A stretch of 27,508 nucleotides of DNA from JAUWBF01 sp043815125 (GTDB taxonomy: Bacteria; Verrucomicrobiota; Verrucomicrobiia; Opitutales; Opitutaceae). Below the pieces are notes generated by a model. The model saw nothing but the letters and a program-made list of their open reading frames with translations. It did not search any database and was not told the DNA's origin. Position numbers and translations under genes: made by a program. The DNA is taken from contig JBDRJH010000435.1 of NCBI GenBank assembly GCA_043815125.1, forward strand, positions 1 through 27,508. Reading direction: 5' to 3'. Positions 21,951-27,508 of the stretch are shown here, one piece after another; the first letter of the stretch is position 1, and each line of letters starts with the position of its first letter.

Positions 21951-23154
21951 TCCGCGTCCCCCAAGCCCGTCTAGCCCCGCCCGCTTCTCACGTCGCGTCT
22001 TCGCCGTCGCCCTCGGGTTTCTGCTGGTCGTCGCGGTTCTGGGCACGCTCCTGCGATTGCACGCGGTGGTGCCGCTGACCGGCTTCGCCTACAGTAACAT
22101 TCTCCACGCGCACTCGCACGTCGCCTTTCTCGGCTGGGTGTTCAACGCGTTCTTCGCGCTCGCGTTGACCCACTTCATACCGCCCGTCGACCGTCGCGGT
22201 TACCTCCGGCTCTTTGTCGTGCTACAGGTCGCCGTCGTGGGCATGCTCGTCGCGTATCCGGTCCAAGGTTACGGCGCCGTCAGCATCGCGTTCTCCAGCT
22301 TGCACATGGTTGGCTCCGGCGTGTTCGCGTGGAAACTCTGGCGCAGCAACACCGCTTCGCCGGCCGCCAGCGGACACCTCGGCGCCGCGCTGCTTTTTCT
22401 CGTCGTCTCCGGACTCGGCCCGCTCGCGCTGGGTCCGCTCGCCGCCGCCGGGCTGCGCGACACGCCCGCCTATCAGCTCTCGATCTATTTTTACCTGCAC
22501 TGCCAATACAACGGCTGGTTCCTGTTCTTCCTTCAGGCCGTCCTCTTTCAATCGTTCACCCCCGCCAACCCGGACGCCGCCCGACGCGCGCTGTGGTGGC
22601 TCGCCGCCGGAGCCGTGCTCACGCTCGCGCAATCCGCGCTGTGGCTTCATCCGCCCGGCTGGGTTTACGTGATCGCCGCGCTGGGCGGCGGCGCGCAACT
22701 CGTCGGCTGCGTTCACCTCCTGCGCGCGCTGCGTGGCTCGGGGGCGCTCTTCACGGGCATGGCTCGCGCACTGGCGGTGCTCGCGCTCGGCGGCTTTTTG
22801 CTGAAGCACATCCTGCAGGCGGCCTCCGCGCTCTCCGTGCTTTCGCACCTGGTGAACCATCGTTTTACCGTGATAGCGTTTCTGCACCTCGTGTTCCTCG
22901 GTGTGGTTGCGCCGGCGATCTTTGCCTGGGCCTTGCGCCACGGCTGGCTGCGCGCCACGCCGCTGGCTCACGCCGGTCCTGGGCTTTTTGTCGGGGCCTC
23001 GCTCGTCAACGAAGTGCTGCTCATCGCCGCGCCCCTCGGGGCGTTTTATTCCCCGCACGCGCTACTGCTCGCATCTCTCGGCATGACCGCGGGCGCGGCG
23101 CTCTTGGTCGTTTCGACGCGACATCGCGCACCTACCCCGTTGCCTTCGCGGTGA
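21943..23154 (+). CDS. His-rich polytopic membrane protein, possible haem/copper protein of the NO response
   Basis: A 403-residue protein with about 11-12 hydrophobic helices. Histidines sit in or near helices: NILHAHSHVAFLGW, ALTHFIPP, LHMVGSG, FYLHCQYNGWF, LLKHILQ, SHLVNHRF and FLHLVFLG. Such clustered intramembrane histidines are typical of haem- or metal-binding membrane proteins, and the layout recalls distant haem-copper oxidase subunit I relatives, but the oxidase signatures are not seen. No firm family name. Start: GTG 21943 overlaps the DUF2249 stop by 8 bp with GGAGA about 11 nt upstream; ATG 21916 would add 9 residues. It is in the FNR-box operon with DUF2249. Inference: nitric-oxide or oxygen handling in the inner membrane. 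Confidence 0.65.
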   Translation: MTDPRPPSPSSPARFSRRVFAVALGFLLVVAVLGTLLRLHAVVPLTGFAYSNILHAHSHVAFLGWVFNAFFALALTHFIPPVDRRGYLRLFVVLQVAVVGMLVAYPVQGYGAVSIAFSSLHMVGSGVFAWKLWRSNTASPAASGHLGAALLFLVVSGLGPLALGPLAAAGLRDTPAYQLSIYFYLHCQYNGWFLFFLQAVLFQSFTPANPDAARRALWWLAAGAVLTLAQSALWLHPPGWVYVIAALGGGAQLVGCVHLLRALRGSGALFTGMARALAVLALGGFLLKHILQAASALSVLSHLVNHRFTVIAFLHLVFLGVVAPAIFAWALRHGWLRATPLAHAGPGLFVGASLVNEVLLIAAPLGAFYSPHALLLASLGMTAGAALLVVSTRHRAPTPLPSR

Positions 23155-25729
23155 AGACCTCAGCGCGTTGCGCCGCTGCGTCGGCGCGCAGCCACACTGG
23201 ATTGGCCTCGTCCGCACAGTCGATCACCCGCACCACATCCGCGAAATCAGTCGCGTCCGGTTCGCACTCCACCAGCCGATTCGGTGCGTTCTCAAACCAA
23301 GCGGTGTCGATTAGGTTGCCGGTCTTCTGCGGAAAATACGCGACGTAGAGCGTGTCGTATTCGACCAGGTCGTTGAAAAAATGCGTCCCGAGCGATACGT
23401 CGGGAATCAGCTTCTCGTGCATCGCCACCACCTCGCAAATGGCCGACGCATGGTTGATCTCCGCAAACGACACCGGAATCCCCAGCGACGGGCTCGACGT
23501 TCCCCAGCGTCCCGGTCCGATGAGCAACAGCCCGCCGTTCGCTTCATCGTGGCGGCTGCACAGACGTCCGATGATCCGCGCCACTTCATAACGAGCCTGC
23601 TCCGGTAAAGCCGCGTAGGCGTGCTGCACGATGTAGATGATGCGCGCCAACCGTTGCTCGCGGCTCACCCCGATCACCGCGCCGCACGCGTTTAACAACG
23701 TGTGCGGCGTCACCCCTTCCGCGCGCGCCGCCAACACTTCGGGATCCCGGCGGAACTGAAACGTGCGGCATTGCAGCAGATGAATGCGATAACTCCCGTC
23801 GGCCAAGAAATTCAATGCGAACTCGATGTCCACCGGCGCACCGAACGCTTCCTCCAACACCGCGAGCATCGCGCGCAAATCCGCCGGCACCTTCGTGTCG
23901 CGCAACAGTCCGTCAAACGTCACCCACGGGTGGCCGTTGTCCGCCTCCGTGCAGTAAAGATCCACCGGCAGATCCTCCCGCCGTTCGCTCAACACTTCGT
24001 GCAGCGGCAGCGCGGCGAGCCGACCCGTCGCCAGGTCCAGGCAATCCATGCGGCGCTGCGCGTGGTCGCACGCTTCCTCGAAACTCGTCTCGGGTCGGCG
24101 CGTGAGCGCGTTCAACGCGACCAGGCGCGTATAATCGTCGTCGCTACGGTCCACCGCGCGCGTGCCGAGCCCGAACACCAGCCGCACCACGCCTGCGTGC
24201 GGGTCGATGTCGGGGTGCCACACGTAGGGATTGCACGAAAGACCGACGCCCGCCGCCTGCGGTAAAAAATAGCGGCCGTGCGCCGCGCCCGACACGCGCA
24301 TGATGAGCAGCGCCATGCGTTCCTCGCTTTGCAGCAGGCCGCGACGTTTGCGGTAGAGGAGCGCCTCCTCGCCGAGCACGCTCGCATAGACCTCGCGCAC
24401 CGCGACGAGCAGCGCTGCGAGACGTTCTTCGCGCGTGCCGCGATTCACCACGAAGATGCTTTCGTATTTTCCGGAGAACGCGTTGCCGCGCGCGTCCTCC
24501 ATCACCGACGAGGAGCGCACGATGTAGGGCGATTCGCCGAAATAATCCAACATGCTCTCGAACTGCTTCAGCACCTGCGCGGGGAAACGTCCGTTGCCGA
24601 TGCGCTTCCGGCCCTCGTCGAGGTCGGTGAGAAACGAGTCGGGTTGTTTCTGTTTTTCGCGCAGCCACCACACCTCGTTCTCGATCAGGAACGTCACGAA
24701 CACCTCCGCGCCCACGAAGAACGAATCATGCACTTCGAGCCGCGCCGCGAGATCCGGCGCGTGGTCGCGCAGCACCGCGCGCGACACGAGCATGCCCAGG
24801 GTTTTTCCGCCCACCGAACCGATGCCGATCATGCGGCGGCGGATCGCCATAAAATCCTCCAGCGTGAGGTGCTGTTCCACCAGCGACGCGATGCCGGAGC
24901 GGTGCACGGCGAACGCGCGGCGGATGCGTTTCAACATCGCCTGGCGGGCGCCGAGCGGAGCGCGGTCGGTGCGTTCCTCGCGCAGCACCGTCTCGGCGTC
25001 GTCAAACATGCGCTGCCAGTAGCCGCCGCGTCGGTCGCTTTGTAGCTTGGGCCATTGGATGCGCGAGAGGATCTGCGCGAGCATCGCGCTTTCGAGCACC
25101 GGGGTGAAGTCGTCGCCCGACCAGAGATGGATCGTGTCCATCGCCTCGTTCGCGTGGTGACGCACCTTGATGGGCCTCACGTAGAGGCGTTCGTCCACGC
25201 GCACGATATCGAGCAGGAATTGCGTCGTGCGACGCACCGGGCCCAGGCCCTGCTCGGAGTGCTTGTCGCGCTGCAACGCGAAGTAGGTCACCGTTTCCAG
25301 GCTCCACAGGCGCGGACACGTGAGCCTGAAAAAGTTGCCCATCGTCTGGTCCGATTGCCACGCGTCCGCCAGATGCGAAAGATTGTCGAAGATGTAGATC
25401 GCACCGCGTCCCGCCTCCTCGATGACCGCATGCACCGCGCGCACAAAACGCTCAAAGCCCAACGCCGGGTCGATCTCATGCACCGCGGTCTGGCCGTCGG
25501 TAAACACCAGCGGCCCGTCGGGACCGAATCGGAAATAGTGCAGACGCCGCTTCGCCGCGCGCGCCGCCGCCGCGTAGGGCACGACGAGCGCGCGATACTC
25601 CTCCAGCTCGTCCACGAGCCACACGATGTTGTCGCCCGGGGCGATCCCGTGCATCACCGCGTCGAGCCGTGGCAGGCCGGTCGAGACCGCCGGATGATCA
25701 GGCGTCGGCGCGTCGGGTGGTCGTGACAT
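23132..25729 (-). CDS. PEP/pyruvate-binding (PPDK N-terminal) domain protein with degenerate RecA/KaiC-like N-terminus
   Basis: An 865-residue protein. Residues about 15-230 resemble a KaiC/RecA-like domain (STGLPRLDAVMHGIAPGDNI) but have no Walker A Gly-Lys-Thr where it is expected (NIVWLVDELEEY). The centre is a PEP synthase/PPDK-type ATP-grasp domain: SVGGKTLGML, SPYIVRSSSVMEDA (Arg405 onward), GNAFSGKYES and, at its end, DIEFALNFLADGSYRIHLLQ. The phosphohistidine swivel and PEP-barrel domains of PPDK are missing. A conserved-looking C-terminal part (LLLIGPGRWGTSSPSLGIPV) follows. Reaction unknown. ATG 25729 is preferred; a more upstream ATG at 25789 overlaps the gdhA stop (TGATG) but would translate through a strong hairpin. 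Last gene after gdhA; its 3' end overlaps that of the convergent membrane-protein gene. Confidence 0.8.
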   Translation of the reverse strand: MSRPPDAPTPDHPAVSTGLPRLDAVMHGIAPGDNIVWLVDELEEYRALVVPYAAAARAAKRRLHYFRFGPDGPLVFTDGQTAVHEIDPALGFERFVRAVHAVIEEAGRGAIYIFDNLSHLADAWQSDQTMGNFFRLTCPRLWSLETVTYFALQRDKHSEQGLGPVRRTTQFLLDIVRVDERLYVRPIKVRHHANEAMDTIHLWSGDDFTPVLESAMLAQILSRIQWPKLQSDRRGGYWQRMFDDAETVLREERTDRAPLGARQAMLKRIRRAFAVHRSGIASLVEQHLTLEDFMAIRRRMIGIGSVGGKTLGMLVSRAVLRDHAPDLAARLEVHDSFFVGAEVFVTFLIENEVWWLREKQKQPDSFLTDLDEGRKRIGNGRFPAQVLKQFESMLDYFGESPYIVRSSSVMEDARGNAFSGKYESIFVVNRGTREERLAALLVAVREVYASVLGEEALLYRKRRGLLQSEERMALLIMRVSGAAHGRYFLPQAAGVGLSCNPYVWHPDIDPHAGVVRLVFGLGTRAVDRSDDDYTRLVALNALTRRPETSFEEACDHAQRRMDCLDLATGRLAALPLHEVLSERREDLPVDLYCTEADNGHPWVTFDGLLRDTKVPADLRAMLAVLEEAFGAPVDIEFALNFLADGSYRIHLLQCRTFQFRRDPEVLAARAEGVTPHTLLNACGAVIGVSREQRLARIIYIVQHAYAALPEQARYEVARIIGRLCSRHDEANGGLLLIGPGRWGTSSPSLGIPVSFAEINHASAICEVVAMHEKLIPDVSLGTHFFNDLVEYDTLYVAYFPQKTGNLIDTAWFENAPNRLVECEPDATDFADVVRVIDCADEANPVWLRADAAAQRAEVFTAKATG

Positions 25730-25752
25730 GGGAGTAATCAAACGACAGAGCG

Positions 25753-25770
25753 GCCCGGCGCGAGCCGGGC
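25753..25770 (-). terminator. Strong hairpin after gdhA (terminator or attenuator)
   Basis: GCCCGGC (25753-25759) and GCCGGGC (25764-25770) form a perfect 7-bp stem with a 4-nt loop; flanking GAGC/GCTC can extend it past one bulged base. It lies 20-35 bp after the gdhA stop on the minus strand. No clean T run follows (TGTCGTTTG), so it may only lower transcription into the next gene or protect the gdhA mRNA end. Confidence 0.45.
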
Positions 25771-25788
25771 GCTCCTTGTCGGATGCCA

Positions 25789-27129
25789 TCACACCACGCC
25801 TTGTTCGATCATCGCGTCGGCCACCTTCAGGAAGCCCGCGATGTTGGCGCCCAGCACGTAATTGCCCGGCTGGCCGTATTCCTCGGCCGTGATGCGCGCG
25901 TTGTTGTGGATGTTGATCATGATCGCCTGCAGGCGTTGATCAACCTCCTCGCGCGTCCAGCTCAGGCGCAGCGAATTCTGCGACATCTCCAGACCCGAGG
26001 TCGCCACTCCGCCGGCGTTGGCCGCTTTGCCGGGGCCGTAGAGCACGCCCGCCTTTTGGAAAATCGCCACCGCGTCGGGCGTCGAGGGCATGTTGGCGCC
26101 TTCGGAGACCACCCGGCAGCCATTGGCGACCAGGGTCGACGCGTCGTCCGCGCTCACTTCGTTCTGCGTGGCGCTTGGGAAGGCGCAGTCGCACTTCACC
26201 GACCACGGACGCGCGTCCTTCAGGAAGGTGCCGCCGAACTTATCGACATATTCGCTGATGCGGCCGCGGCGGACGTTTTTAAGCTCCATCACCCACGCGA
26301 GTTTTTCCGCGTCGATGCCCGCCGGATCGTGGATCGTGCCGGCGGAGTCGGACAACGTCACCGGTTTCGCGCCGAGTTCGATCAGCTTCTCCGCCGTGTA
26401 TTGCGCGACATTGCCCGAGCCGGACACGGCGCAAACCTTGCCCGTGAGATCCTCGGAGCGCGTCTTCAGCATCTCCTGCGCAAAATACACCGCGCCGTAG
26501 CCGGTCGCCTCCGGACGGATGAGCGAGCCGCCCCACTTGAGGCCCTTGCCGGTGAGCACGCCGGAAAAATCCGAGGTGATGCGCTTGTATTGACCAAACA
26601 AATACCCGACCTCGCGGCCGCCCACGCCGATGTCGCCGGCGGGCACGTCGAAGTTGGGGCCGACGTGGCGGTAGAGCTCGGTCATGAACGATTGGCAAAA
26701 GCGCATGACCTCGGCCTCGCTCTTGCCCTTCGGGTCGAAGTCGGAGCCGCCCTTGCCGCCGCCCATGGGCAGGGTGGTGAGGGCGTTTTTAAAGACCTGC
26801 TCGAAGCCGAGAAACTTGAGGATGCCCAGATTCACGCTCGGGTGAAAACGCAGCCCGCCTTTATAGGGACCGATCGCGCTGTTGTATTGCACGCGGAAGC
26901 CGCGGTTCACCTGCGGACGGCCGCTGTCGTCCAGCCACGGAACGCGAAAAATGATCTGCCGCTCCGGCTCGACGATCCGCTCAAGGATGCGCGCGTCGCG
27001 ATACTTTCGCTTTCGCTCCACGACCAGTTCGAGGGACTCCAGCACCTCATGGGCGGCTTGGAGGAATTCGGGTTCTCCGGCATTGCGGCGGGAGACCACG
27101 TCGAGGACTTCGGCGATGTATGAGTTCAT
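25789..27129 (-). CDS. gdhA: NADP-type glutamate dehydrogenase
   Basis: A 446-residue protein, full length for bacterial hexameric glutamate dehydrogenase. It converts 2-oxoglutarate and ammonium to glutamate with NADPH in the cytoplasm. Active-site residues are in place: Lys90 (GPYKGGLRFHP), Lys114 (QVFKNALT), catalytic Lys126 (PMGGGKGG) and Asp166 (PAGDIGVG). The nucleotide-binding region shows SGSGNVAQY and VTLSDSAG, the latter typical of the NADP-dependent type. The end GNYVLGANIAGFLKVADAMI is the family C-terminus. The start ATG 27129 gives the expected N-terminus (MNSYIAEVLDVVSRR). An FNR-type box with a TATACT hexamer lies upstream, suggesting control by low oxygen or NO, which is unusual for gdhA. 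Confidence 0.95.
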   Translation of the reverse strand: MNSYIAEVLDVVSRRNAGEPEFLQAAHEVLESLELVVERKRKYRDARILERIVEPERQIIFRVPWLDDSGRPQVNRGFRVQYNSAIGPYKGGLRFHPSVNLGILKFLGFEQVFKNALTTLPMGGGKGGSDFDPKGKSEAEVMRFCQSFMTELYRHVGPNFDVPAGDIGVGGREVGYLFGQYKRITSDFSGVLTGKGLKWGGSLIRPEATGYGAVYFAQEMLKTRSEDLTGKVCAVSGSGNVAQYTAEKLIELGAKPVTLSDSAGTIHDPAGIDAEKLAWVMELKNVRRGRISEYVDKFGGTFLKDARPWSVKCDCAFPSATQNEVSADDASTLVANGCRVVSEGANMPSTPDAVAIFQKAGVLYGPGKAANAGGVATSGLEMSQNSLRLSWTREEVDQRLQAIMINIHNNARITAEEYGQPGNYVLGANIAGFLKVADAMIEQGVV

Positions 27130-27234
27130 TTAGGTATGAGCGGAATTAATAACCCGGCCAGAACGGCCATGTTTCAACGCAATGCGGAGGGACCCTCGCG
27201 GGTATGGTCGGTTCTAATGAGGTCAATTCCATGC

Positions 27235-27240
27235 AGTATA
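27235..27240 (-). promoter_or_regulatory. -10 hexamer TATACT of the gdhA promoter
   Basis: On the minus strand 27240-27235 reads TATACT, a good -10 box. Its centre is 31 bp from the centre of the FNR-like box at 27262-27275, matching class II activator geometry. The transcript would start near 27227 and have a leader of about 97 nt before gdhA. The leader contains the small inverted repeat GGCC-GTTCT-GGCC; no known riboswitch was recognised. Confidence 0.5.
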
Positions 27241-27261
27241 GCGGACGCCGCCGCGCGCGCC

Positions 27262-27275
27262 TTGACTCACATCAA
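27262..27275. promoter_or_regulatory. FNR/DNR-like box TTGACTCACATCAA
   Basis: One mismatch to TTGAT-N4-ATCAA. It lies between the flavohaemoglobin gene end (27308) and the gdhA start (27129), both on the minus strand. With the TATACT hexamer 31 bp away it forms a plausible class II promoter for gdhA. Confidence 0.65.
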
Positions 27276-27307
27276 GCCGGCGGCGGACTTTGCAAAAATC
27301 CGCTAGC

Positions 27308-27508
27308 TCAGAACGGACACTTCTTTGGCTTTTCCAGCTCTTGCTTCGGGCCGAAGAACTCCAGGTGAACCTGCGACGCCGGCACGCCCCATTCGAGGAG
27401 GTGCTGGTAGATCGTTACCATAAAAGGCTTTGGCCCGCAGAAGTAGAAATCCGCGTCGCGCTCCGGCACCATCGACTCGATCAACTCCGCGTCGATCATG
27501 CCCTCGCT
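27308..27508 (-). CDS. hmp: Flavohaemoglobin (nitric oxide dioxygenase), C-terminal end
   Basis: Only the last 66 residues are visible; the gene runs past the window end. The sequence DADFYFCGPKPFMVTIYQHL, followed by GVPASQVHLEFFGP, is the NAD-binding C-terminus of the ferredoxin-reductase domain, and the spacing from CGP to EFFGP matches flavohaemoglobins. Flavohaemoglobin converts nitric oxide to nitrate with O2 and NAD(P)H. Other flavin reductases share the CGP motif, so the globin domain outside the window is needed for certainty. It fits the neighbouring DNR-type regulator and FNR-type boxes. The end is KKCPF, then the stop. gdhA follows on the same strand after 178 bp with its own likely promoter. 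Confidence 0.75.
   Translation of the reverse strand, partial: SEGMIDAELIESMVPERDADFYFCGPKPFMVTIYQHLLEWGVPASQVHLEFFGPKQELEKPKKCPF

Noticed and set aside
25783..27123. 446-residue open frame antisense to gdhA
   Set aside because: gdhA is unmistakable; the antisense frame is Arg/His/Ala-rich without domain features.

Overview
GC-rich DNA, most likely from a chromosome of Verrucomicrobiota, family Opitutaceae or close to it. The evidence is the mix of gene types: PEP-CTERM surface proteins, autotransporter-associated beta-strand repeats, several LacI-family regulators beside carbohydrate genes, and a giant Verru_Chthon cassette A-like protein. Few genes have a clear Shine-Dalgarno sequence. Species cannot be named from the sequence alone.

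Region 1 (1-12970, continuing to about 17390) is a carbohydrate-response island. It holds the end of a beta-strand-repeat protein, a GH28-like beta-helix protein, a DNRLRE/PEP-CTERM secreted protein, two LacI-type regulators each next to an inverted-repeat operator candidate, an unrecognised 468-residue probable beta-propeller protein, and a beta-strand-repeat PEP-CTERM protein. Next come a protein fusing a complete GH1 domain to an AraC DNA-binding domain, and a secreted GH16 endoglycanase with two tandem N-terminal modules. The GH16 gene is followed by a Verru_Chthon A/GspK-like giant protein and a small secreted protein, probably one operon.

The most interesting object is the GH1-AraC fusion. 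Its GH1 nucleophile Glu is Lys (TENG has become TKNG), the NYY motif is NLF, and the sugar-binding Glu of FEW is Ser, while the acid/base Glu, QIEG, FHW and TLNEP are kept. It looks like a glycosidase turned into a sugar sensor. A 44-bp block, with 32 of 44 positions identical and all differences concentrated in short spacers and a few core positions, lies upstream of the divergent GH16 gene and of the beta-strand-repeat gene, in the same orientation relative to each. It is a good operator candidate and defines a possible regulon.

Region 2 (17484-20401) is a MarR regulator, an HPP-family membrane protein and a CBS-containing ClC transporter, with a MarR-type palindrome between regulator and transporters.

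Region 3 (20402-27508) looks like a low-oxygen/nitric-oxide response region: a CopD-like membrane protein, a Crp/Fnr regulator without an Fe-S cysteine cluster, a DUF2249 protein, a His-rich polytopic membrane protein, a PEP/pyruvate-binding-domain protein, NADP-type glutamate dehydrogenase, and the end of a flavohaemoglobin. Three TTGAT-N4-ATCAA type boxes each sit 31-32 bp from a -10-like hexamer. At two genes the predicted transcript would start at or next to the ATG, suggesting leaderless mRNAs; the third box points at gdhA with a leader of about 97 nt. No tRNA, rRNA, CRISPR or insertion sequence was seen.
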